26,982 nt of DNA from Chara braunii (taxonomy: Eukaryota; Streptophyta; Charophyceae; Charales; Characeae). Position 1 is the first letter of the stretch. Every line of letters begins with the position of its first letter. Where the stretch lies: the NCBI GenBank assembly GCA_003427395.1, contig BFEA01000054.1:308184-335165 (forward strand), written 5' to 3'. Shown one piece after another: positions 18,185-26,982 of this stretch. A program made the translations under genes and the position numbers. Below the pieces are notes generated by a model that was not told where the DNA came from, searched no databases, and worked only from the letters and a program-made list of their open reading frames with translations.

Positions 18185-20060
18185 CTAGTGAAGGAAGGAG
18201 GCGACCGGTAACGCTCGAAGCGGCGCTAAAAGTGCGCCTGCGTTAGCGCTCAGTAACGCGCTAGGTTACTACCTAACCTAATCTCGTCATTGCCTTCATG
18301 GCGGATATGGCGATGGGGAAGCGTCTTAAGCCCGAAGATGGGTGTCTGGGTGGCTGCTCCACCTAGTTTAGTAGACGCGTAGGGACCGGGGCAAAGTCCT
18401 CCTTCGACCTTGGCTTCAGACACACACAGTCATGACGATGATGAAACGCCAGAGAGGCGTTTTGTCTCCAGCTTACCGGCGGTGTACTCCATCGGCGGTT
18501 GTCTCCTCACTGTACTGATTTTGGGCTCTTCACCAGCGAAGAGTTTTAACAGCAACGCTGAGTAAGTAAGCCCTTTCCCTGAATATCTATTTCTTGTCTC
18601 ATTCCCTCAATGCCTTAACCCCTTCACTTCAACGACGCTTCCTTCTTCTCCCTACGAAGGATTGCTATTATTAGTAATTCTGCGAAGTACTGGGCCCGCC
18701 AAATTAGGGTCTTCCCTCAATAACTCGGCTTCCTGCTGTACATAACATTATTTAGGCAATGCCGAACTCCCGCCTCTCCAAGCGGCCATTTCCCTTGTCC
18801 GACTCCCCTCTCTTACCCCTCATTCCAAGGATGATCCTTTGTCGGAGTAATGATTGATGACTACAGCCTTCCTCTTCTTCTCGCAGTAGTCGTACTATGC
18901 CCGCATGCCCCACTCACCTCTCGATCCAAGAACGATCTGCCCTTTCCAATATAGGGAAGGAAATACTAAGTAGAAGAAAGTTTAAGTCCCGTACGTCTGT
19001 CCTTGCTGAATAAGACAATACCCAAAACTGAATTGCTCCTCTGATAAGTGACGGGACCATTCACTGTCATTCCGACTCCCCTAGAAAAGACACCTCGCGC
19101 TATAGCGACGTATTTAAGAGCACTCCATAGAGAGAGTACTCCCTGTGCCTCCCCCTCTTTTTCTGAAATAAGACACTGGACGAGAGCCCAGTCCAGAACA
19201 ATTATCTTCCCACGGGAACCCCGATCCTCGATCCCGTCAGCAAGGGAACACGAGAAAAGGGTGAGATCGATACATAGATCCCCGCAGGCCTTTGCCTCAA
19301 GAATCCTTTTGCGTGCTTAGGGTTTTATCCCCCATTGTACTTTGTCGGAATAAGGCTCTTCATTTGATTAGGAGCTTTTTAGCCCTTATCAGGTGAAAGG
19401 AAGAGGACAAGAAGACCAGTGGAAGAATTCTGAATTCTGTCATAATCTGACGGTAGAAAATAATTCGACGCTGTGCACTCCACATCCAGGACAGAGTTTT
19501 TCCTCTGTTCCCCCCCCCCCCTCCTCTGATAAGACACCGGACAGGGGTCCTGTCCGAAAGTGTTACCTTCCTTTTCTGTCAATAACACTTATTCTCGATC
19601 CCGTTAGTAAGGGAACACAAGAGAATGGTGAGACTGATACATCGAGTCCCACGGGCCTTCTACTTGATTACCGGGTTGGAATAATGCTCTCCAATCGGAT
19701 CGGAGTAATTTAAGCCTTCGTGGGGTGAACGGAAGAGAACAAGAAGACTAGCGGGAGAAAATTCGAAATTTGTCATCACCTAGCGGTAAAGAATAGCTCG
19801 ATGTTGAACCCAACTTTTGATCATGATATCTTCTTGCTCCTTTGTAAGTACTCACCCAGCTAAGCTAGGGCAAAGAAGTTTAATAGCACGGGCGATTGAT
19901 TTACAGACCAACCAGATTTATTGGCTGCTAATTTAATTAATTAATTAATTTTAACTCAATTTATTGGAATTGATCCATTGTTTCCTTTTGACATTCACCA
20001 TAAAATTACTATCCTTTGCTGTACATCCCTGCAGAAGAGAACAAAGGAAAGCTCTGAACG
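18185..20060 (+). promoter_or_regulatory. LINE-D leader / 5' UTR
   Basis: There are 1.9 kb without a coding signal. The leader contains an AAACGCCAGAGAGGCGTTTT hairpin (18444-18463), two ~360-bp monomers (19150-19822), an AATTAATT tract (about 19929-19955), and good splice consensus sites: a donor GTAAGT at 18562 and an acceptor TGCTGTACATCCCTGCAG ending at 20034, 27 bp before the ORF1 ATG. Promoter activity and splicing are inferred only. Confidence 0.45.
19150..19822 (+). repeat. Two tandem leader monomers of ~360 bp
   Basis: Unit 1 (about 19150-19508) and unit 2 (about 19509-19822) share, in order: ATAAGACAC followed by a GGAC/GTCC hairpin; CTCGATCCCGT-AG-AAGGGAACAC; GGTGAGA-TGATACAT; AGCC then a GTGAA-GGAAGAG-ACAAGAAGAC block; and a final TCGA-GTTG-like end. 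Identity is roughly 70% by eye. Traces of further decayed units may lie upstream (TTGTCGGAGTAATGA near 18840). Confidence 0.8.
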
Positions 20061-22453
20061 ATGAATGAAATGGAACAAGATGAGGACTGGCCTGAGCCCC
20101 AGTCGGAAGAATGGAGTGAACCGATTGACGCCAGGAGGAAACTCGAATTCGTTCACTTCTACAGGAATGCTTTAGCCAAGGTAATATCCCGGATATAAAC
20201 AAATATATTAAAGTTACGAAAGTTAATGGTGTGATCCACGGCGTTCCCTGTGAGGAATTCAAGAGGATTCAGACCCAATGGTTGAAGGAACACACGATAG
20301 TGTTCTCTTTCGCAGGTGCTGCAAAAAACATCAGCACTGCCGAAAAATTGGCTTTTGTCAGAACCCTTGAAGCCACAAAGCTTACCCCACAAATGCTCTC
20401 CCTGGGAAGGGGTACGACGCATGTGGAAGGAAAACACATGATCTCATACGTGGCTCGGAACAAGGACATCAGGGATACCCTCTTGAGAAAAGAAACGGAG
20501 AAGTTCAAACTGAAACAGAAATGGTACAAGGTCTTCCTACGAGCCTGGCTTCCCAAAGAAGAATGGAATGAACTAAGAGAGAAGGAAAAGAGGGATAACT
20601 ATTGGGTGATGGCAGTCAGAGTCCCATTGGGTGCCTTCTCTTGCATCAGATCTCTGATAGATCAGGCAATAGGGAAGGTAGTCAAGGACTACGACCCATT
20701 AAATGATGAAGATTATCCTCATTTGGTGAATTTCAAATTCGGTTTGCAAAGTGGCTCGGATCAGAATTTCTGTTATCAGATTCAAGTCATGTTTGGATTG
20801 GAACTACTCACTGCGGACCTAGTGGACAGCTACACTCCATATTGCAAATTCTGCAAATGGTATGTAGGCCACGAGAGTAAGGAATGTGACCACAACCCCA
20901 ACAAGGGACCATCAACTGACAATGCTCGTCCTCCTAAAGGATTTACCAAAAGGAGAGATCCTCCCTCCAAAAGAGGAAGGACTGAGAAGGAGGAAGCTCA
21001 AGTTGAAATTGAGAATGACCTCTCCGAAAAGGAACCAGAAGGCCAGAAAGAGAATGAGCCAACTGAAGATCATGATAATCCTCGTAAAGATGTTCTTCGC
21101 GAAGATGTCAGGGTCCGAGAACACAACAGTAGAAGCGACAAAGGCAAGGTCTCAATTGAAATCGACCCCTCTCCTGGATCTGAAAGAAGAAACAAACAGG
21201 AACAGGAAAATGGTCAAGGACAGAGACAAACACAAGGAGGGACACTCAATCAACTGAGGTCGGGTAGCTGTGCTTCTCAAGCAACAACAACCCTTCCTAA
21301 CTTCTCAACAGCCGAGTTTCCACAACAAATGAATGAACAAACAACAGCGGTTAATTCGATGAATCCAGCCCCATCTCATGCTCAGCCTGTTACCTCCTCC
21401 TTCTCCACACCCTCACAGGGTCTGGGAAGAGGTAGGGGAACAGGGAGAGGCACCACAGGCTTGAACAGAAGAGGTTTGCCTGGCTCAGAAAGAACCTATC
21501 AGACACAGCAACCCAAAGCAAACAGTAAACCAAGGCAAGATCCAAACCGAGGTCTGTCAATATCGATTCCTAAAAGAAGAGGGCAAAGAGATGATGATAG
21601 GGAGGAACTCTCTGAGCTTTCCCCCTCTAAGATTCCCAGATCATCCCCTGAACATGCCTCCCCATCACCTAGTCGATCCCTACATGATCACTGAGATACT
21701 GGGGAAGGAGGCAGGGAAACAGGGGTTTCCCAAATCATCTCTGCCTTTGAATCCAACCTACAGACGGAAATCTCTCTTCAGTCAGGTCTTGGATCTCAGC
21801 AAGGCAACCAGCACACCCCAACTGGGAACGGCAGGGACAAAGCCATGGGCACCATTCCGCTCGCACATGTTCAGCAAGGATTACACGCTCAAAATGTGGT
21901 ATGCCCATTAATATTCAGAGATGGACCCTTAGAACCACAGTGGTTACTCATCACACAAACGCAGGGCCCTCTAGTACTGCCAACTCGGAAGATGGACTCT
22001 CCACCGGATCTAGCAGCTGCACTCACGTTGATACAGGGCTTTCTCAGTGGCAGGTATGAGGTGCGTCTGACCCAGGGCTACGCCATGGACCGAAGCGGGG
22101 TCCTTACTGGCCTCTCAGGACAGACTTACCTACTATACATGCCAATATTAGACGTTCGAATTCAACACGGGATAGAGCCCAGGGTGGCAGATGCCGGATT
22201 ACACTGGGTATCCACCCAGTGGCTGCGATCAACCTCCAAAGGAGAACTATAACTGATTGAGCTACTGGATGGTATCCGAGGAGAAATTCTGGGTACGGTG
22301 CATAAAAAACTGATCAAAACGAAGAACTTCGCATCCAAGAGCTTCAAGGAATCCATCAAGCTTCCCTGGCTCATAAATCCATCTCAGAACAACCCCTCCA
22401 CGTCCAAGCCTATCCAACACAGAGGCTCCCAGGCTGCAGCTGATGAACGGTAA
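20061..22453 (+). pseudogene. LINE-D ORF1 (RNA-binding protein, lightly broken)
   Basis: The ATG at 20061 opens an acidic start (MNEMEQDEDWPEPQ). A one-base slip near 20175-20182 moves to the frame that is then open to 21694. Regions: an RRM/DUF4283-like stretch (about 20220-20760; MISYVARNKDIRD, YWVMAVRVPLGAF); a CX2CX5HX4C zinc knuckle (20843-20887, CKFCKWYVGHESKEC); and a basic, Gln/Ser/Pro-rich linker with an RGRGTGRG stretch. The same frame continues past TGA 21692 and TAA 22250 without other stops to TAA 22451, giving about 797 codons. The C-terminal ~150 residues (GPLVLP, ILDVRI, GLHWV, KLPWLI) match LINE-A ORF1 but no family I know. The alternative is a separate third ORF at 21845-22252. 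The domain names are inference from pattern. Confidence 0.8.
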
Positions 22454-25400
22454 GATCAGAGTAGCATCATGGAACGTCAGAGGGCTGTGTGACAGCAATA
22501 AGAAAAGGAAGAAATCGAGATTAAAAACCTAGATTCACCAACACAAGGCACAAATAATTTTACTCCAGGAAACGAAGTTGTTACAAGACAAGATTGAGAA
22601 AATCAGTGGCTGGTGGACTGGACCCCAATGGTGGTCCCCGGCGGATGGCTCCAAAGGAGGAACAACTATCCTTGTCCATAAGGACTTGAAATATACACTG
22701 ATCGACACATGGGCAGACTCACTTGGACGTTGGGTCTGGGTGAAACTGCAAATTGAAGGGGAGGAATGGACTTTCTTCTCCATGTACATGGCTTCCGATC
22801 ACAGAGAGCATTCACTCTTTATGGATGTCATTGATTATTACATTGATCATTGGAGGAGATTGGAACATTGCACTTGATCCAGAATTGGACTCGACAACAG
22901 CCCACATCAACGGGGCACATTCAAGAAGACTCAAACAGTTCATGAGAGATCATGACCTGATTGATGCCTTCAGAACTTTGTGCCCTAACCAGGAAGGTTT
23001 CAATTGGATATCAGCTTCAGATCACTCTATCCAAAAACGACTGGACTACTGGCTGGTAAGAACAGAAGTATGGGACAGGATTCTTGCAACCAACATCCAT
23101 ACAGATCCACTTTCGGACCATAAGCCCATCTCGATTGACATCAGTGTGGCCGACCCGATAGTCAGAAGGAAGGATTTATTCAGACTAAATCTGTACATTT
23201 TGGAAGATGAAGGAGTAATTGAGTGGGTGAAAGAATATTGGCGGGAATGGAAAAATCAGGATGATGGAGATCCTAATCTCACAAACAGATTTGACGCGGG
23301 TATAAAAGAAACAGCAAGTTGGCTACAACTGTTCACTTTTATACAAGCCAGAGACAGACTAAGAAAGGAAGACTCCTTTCGCAGAAGAGTTGAAGAAGCT
23401 GAAAGGATGATGATGAAGGGTGGTGCAGCAAGGGAATACTGGTCAGATAGAAGGGAACGGATCTCCGCAGAATGGCAAAACTTTCAAATTCATCAAGAAG
23501 AACAATGGGAAAGATACTGGGCTGTTTCCAACGTTTCTGGGCAGGACAAAATGACAAAGCAGTTCTTTGCAAAAGCATCAGCCATGGGAGGCCAATCCAT
23601 AATGAGGGAGATGAAGCACCCCTTTGAGGAAGAAGCCCCCTTGGCGCACACAACAAATGACATTTGTAAATATGTTCGATTATTTTATGCAAAACTGCTT
23701 ACCTCCGAAAATAACCCAGAGGAACCCCTCATTGAGCCAGAAAACGAAGCCACTCTTTGGGGCAGTCCCATGACTCAAATCCCTGCCTCTTCAAGAACAG
23801 AATTGGACGACAAAATCACACTACAGGAACTTACCCGAGCTCTGCAGAGCATGCCAAAAGGTAAGTGCCCTGGACCCGACGGACTGCCAACAGAATTTTA
23901 CAGCACATTCTGGGACGTTTTTGGCCCTATTCTCCTCCGCATTTTCAATAACGTTTTGGAAGGGTACAGGCTGGGGAAAGGCATGATGGAGGGAGCTATC
24001 TCCCTCCTTCACAAAAGGAATGAAAAGGCGGACGTCCGTAACTGGCGTCCGATTACCCTTCTTAATGCATCTGGGAAGATATTGGCCAAGGTACTCTCTT
24101 TACGCATCCGAAAGATAATCCCATCCTTAGTCCACCCGGATCAGTCTGGATTTGTGGCAGGAAGACAAGTCCTGGACAACGTAATGACCGTTATCCAAGT
24201 TATCGAGATCATTAAATCCAGAGAATCGGAAGAAGTCCTACTCCTGATCGATTTTGAGAAAGCATACGATAGAGTGAACTGGAAGTTCACTCTAGAAGTA
24301 CTTGACAGAAGAGGGTTTGGTCCTAACTTTAGAAAGTGGGTCTGTTTTCTGTACCAAGATTCACAAGCTTCAGTCATCATTAATGGTATGAAATCCGATC
24401 CTTTTATACTGACCAGATCTCTGAGACAGGGGTGCCCACTGGCACCCCTCCTGTATGTACTCCAGCAAGAAGTTCTTCTCAATATGATCAGAGCCTCAGA
24501 AGAAATCAAGGGGCTCCGGATTGATCCCTCTCGGACGATCAAGGCATCGACATTGGCTGATGACCTGTCTGTGATCTCAGAGAATACAGAGTCCTCGTTG
24601 CGAGCAGTCTCAAAATGTCTGTCCATCTTTGAAAAGGCCTCAGAAGCCAGAGTCAGTTGGAAGAAATCGGTAGCCTTGTCTAGAACCAACGACCCCCTGG
24701 CTCTGGATCTGGGGATGGAGCTCAGACGCAGCAATGACTCAGAAAGATTCTTAGGAGTTGAGGTTTCTTTCTCAGACTGTCAATCGAGACAAAATTCGTT
24801 GCTTGAGGACAAGGTCCTCAACAAGCTGACCAAATGGTCATCATTCTGGTCTATCTCTTTGTTCGGTAGAGCACTGGTAATCAATGCGGCCGTCCTATCC
24901 GTTCTTTGGTACGTTCTAACAGTGAGACAGTTAGCCCCATCCTCAGCCAAAAGAATCCGCAGGGCCACTACCAAATACCTCTGGAAGGGCACAGTAGAAT
25001 GTGAGAATACTCTCCCTAAGGTAGCTTGGTGGAAAGTCACACAGAAACGGAATGATGGGGGTCTGGGGCTGCTAGATCCTCTAATCCAGAACCAGGCTCT
25101 AATGTGTAAGTGGATCGTTAGAGGATTACTGGACCCGGATCGGAAGCCTTGGATCATACTGGCCGAATATATCCTCTCAAGGGAATGGGGGCTCTCACGA
25201 CAGACTGATGTATGGGTTTGCCTCTTACTGAGACCCTTTCTGAACAAGCGCATCGAATCCGAGACATGGGCAGCGATCATCAAAGCATGGAAGACCAACT
25301 TGCCAACACTGCTCAGAGAGCCAAACGCAAGAGACGAAATTCTGCTACAGCAGATCTTCGAGAACAGCCACATCAGGACAGCTGAAGGGAATCCTATCAG

Positions 25401-26742
25401 AATCACGGGAGGAAACACAGGATTTGGGCTGAAATGGATTCAGGCAGGCATCACACAGGTAAGTGATCTTTGGGATGAGGAGAAGAAGGACTGGAAAGAG
25501 CAACGGGAAATGGAGAATAAGTTGAGAAGAGTGCAGAATGTTCATAACTGTCTGTTTCTTATAAAACAGGCCGTTCCTGCGAAATGGCTCAAAATACTTC
25601 AAAAGGAACCATTTCAGAAAGGGATGTGGGTCGTGGACGAACAAAAACCAGGGTTTTTTTGGAAAATTGAGGAAGTACTTGATGAAGAATTAATCCGATG
25701 TTCCAAATGGACTGAAGAGAGACAGGAACTCAAGAGAGCAAGGTCCCCAGAGGAGTCCCAGGAAAACCAGCGGGACCAAGCCTTCCCTGGAGTTGCAGAG
25801 AACCAAGAAGGAAGCTTGCTTCATGTGAATCAGTGCAAACTGATCCGGGTCAAAGAATCCACAAAGCAGACTATAAAAGGGCCAGCTCCCTTTTTTCAGT
25901 TGTTGCTCGAGGGCAGACCAGTCAGGGATGGCTGGATTGATGCAGCAATCTACGGTTGGGATAGTATCCCAGGACAGCAGTCTCAAGCCACAATCTTGGA
26001 CTACACTGTCGCACTCGGATATCGTCTGAAATCTAGGGCTAATGAACTCTGTGTGACGGTCAAAGGTGCCTGGGATAAAAACCAACTGAAGCTTGATATG
26101 TCCTCTTGCTCCCTCTCGTGGGCAAAAAGCTATGGCAAAGCCCTGAAGAGATACTCAGTGGTTAAACACGCAAGCCTGGAGTGGCTATTCATCCACCTCT
26201 GCGTTCCTTCAGCCAGTTGGTGTGTTCGCAGAAGAATGCAAGTGAGGCTGTTCTGCTCTTCATGTGCGACAGAAGAAATTGAAACCCAATCCCACATCTG
26301 GTGGGATTGCGATTTTGCGCAGAGATTCTGGAACTGGTGGCAGACTCTCTGGGATCAAGCACATCAGGAGAAGCCAAGTGAATGCAAATGGAACAAAACA
26401 CTGATTCTGGGAGGCATNAACACGGAAAAGGTTGACATAATCGGGACGGTGAGGATACTGGGAATGTGGATCCTGTGGAAGGAAAGGAATGGAGCAAGAT
26501 TCAATGGCACCCAAGTAAATCTGGACAGAGCAAAGCAAGATATGACGAGAAACCTCAAGGATATTATCGAGGCAGACTGGCGCCAAACACGCAAGTCCTC
26601 ACTACCCCTGAAGCTACAAGCGGAGAAGTTTGCCAAGAAATGGGCCAAGGGACATTGCTGGGCAATCCCAGATCAGAAGGGAAGACTTCTCTTCTCCAGG
26701 ATCCTGGAATGCAGGAGATCCTGGGCTTTAGAGCCTGATTAA
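22443..26742 (+). pseudogene. LINE-D ORF2 (APE endonuclease + reverse transcriptase + zf-RVT)
   Basis: The ATG (22443) lies inside the ORF1 end. The endonuclease has WNVRGL (22470), LLQETK (about 22560), GGDWNIAL, LDYWLV and LSDHKPIS (about 23115). A TAG at 22530 sits at a probable Trp, and a frameshift near 22845 falls just before GGDWN. After that, one frame runs open to 26742 (about 1,300 codons). RT has KCPGPDGLPTEF (23866), RNWRPITLLN, SGFVAGR, LLLIDFEKAYDRVNW (24241), RSLRQGCPLAPLL and LADDL (24553), then SWKKS. The zf-RVT motif CX2CX9HX4C is CSSCATEEIETQSHIWWDC (about 26253-26310). No RNase H domain is seen. Base N at 26418 leaves one codon undefined. It acts in the nucleus in target-primed reverse transcription. 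Two lesions make it non-functional as read, unless they are sequence errors. Confidence 0.9.
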
Positions 26743-26982
26743 TTTATCAGGCTGCCAGAGGTCATCACTGTAAATACGTGTCTCCTGTAAATACTGATCA
26801 TTGTAAATAATGTGATAGGAAATATCTGGAGTACTTCTTTGTATATTCTTACTCACCCTCTTCTGTATATTCTTACTCACCCCTACCTCTGACCCTCCTC
26901 CCTCACCTGTCTCTCTTCCCCCTGCTTTCTCCTTACCTTAAACTACCCCTCTTATGACTAACCCTCTTAACTCTATAAACCA
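26743..26982 (+). other. LINE-D 3' UTR (runs off the window)
   Basis: It starts after the ORF2 stop. It holds three TGTAAATA words and two TGTATATTCTTACTCACC repeats, then a pyrimidine-rich tract (26870-26982). No AATAAA and no A-tail is reached, so the element's 3' end and its target-site flank are outside the window. Confidence 0.75.
26769..26871 (+). promoter_or_regulatory. UGUAAAUA motif cluster
   Basis: TGTAAATA occurs at 26769-26776, 26786-26793 and 26802-26809, and TGTATATT at 26840-26847 and 26864-26871. UGUANAUA is the known PUF (Pumilio) binding consensus, and UGUA is also a 3'-end-processing (CFIm) signal. Either role is inferred from the motif only. Confidence 0.5.

Larger units (their letters stand above)
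18185..26982 (+). mobile_element. LINE-D: near-complete L1-type non-LTR retrotransposon
   Basis: The layout is a long leader (18185-20060, if the element starts at the U2 joint), ORF1 (20061-22453), ORF2 overlapping it (22443-26742), and a 3' UTR that runs off the window. It has few lesions: one frameshift and two stops in ORF1, one stop and one frameshift in ORF2, and one N. It is therefore the youngest LINE here. The exact 5' boundary is inferred from the end of the U2 match and is not proven. Confidence 0.8.

Noticed and set aside
20269-20556. Minus-strand frames over LINE-D ORF1, and similar ones over ORF2 (24141-25418)
   Set aside because: They are shadows of the plus-strand coding sequence, which carries the recognisable motifs.
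1-26982. CRISPR array, phage or bacterial operon structure
   Set aside because: No regularly spaced repeats with unique spacers, no ribosome binding sites and no bacterial gene order. Everything recognisable is eukaryotic repeat sequence.

Overview
This window looks like repeat-filled nuclear DNA from a land plant. I see no intact host gene. The evidence is several decayed L1-type non-LTR retrotransposons (APE endonuclease, reverse transcriptase, C-terminal zf-RVT zinc motif), a plant-type U2 snRNA 5' end (ATACCTTTCTCGG), a U6 snRNA fragment, foldback elements and long (AG)n, (CT)n and (CA)n microsatellites. The species cannot be fixed from sequence alone. The LINE proteins look rather unlike the common angiosperm type, so a bryophyte, lycophyte, fern or gymnosperm is possible; that is inference.

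Layout. 1-216: duplicated compound microsatellite. 520-1510: cluster of nested inverted repeats sharing a CCCACTAG core. 2328-8074: LINE-A on the + strand, with decayed ORF1 and ORF2, an internal deletion, and a 525-bp inverted-repeat element (copy 1) inserted at the deletion joint. 8080-8360: small foldbacks and a pyrimidine tract. 8781-9760: LINE-B, a 5'-truncated fragment on the - strand. 9770-11520: no recognisable gene. 11525-12049: copy 2 of the 525-bp element, fused to a U6 snRNA fragment. 12130-12287: hairpin element. 12480-16290: LINE-C on the - strand. 16291-17000: unassigned. 17000-17800: microsatellite, a perfect 25-bp inverted repeat and a tRNA-derived SINE-like unit. 18152-18184: first 33 nt of U2 snRNA. 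18185-26982: LINE-D on the + strand, nearly complete, with a long leader holding two ~360-bp monomers, ORF1, ORF2 and a 3' UTR running off the window.

How the parts relate. LINE-A and LINE-D are divergent members of one lineage. Reading across their stop codons and frameshifts, both have a long ORF1 (N-terminal RNA-binding-like region, CCHC knuckle, low-complexity linker and a C-terminal domain I do not recognise). Its stop codon overlaps the ORF2 start (ATG inside GATGAACGGTAA in D and GATGGTTAG in A). The RT active-site box is LADD in C and D, and its decayed form in A (LTNN) is three G-to-A changes away, so the lineage appears to use LADD rather than the usual F/YADD. The U2 piece just upstream of LINE-D suggests insertion into, or transcription from, a U2 gene. 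The far flank lies outside the window, so this remains a hypothesis. All coding features here are broken by stops or frameshifts.
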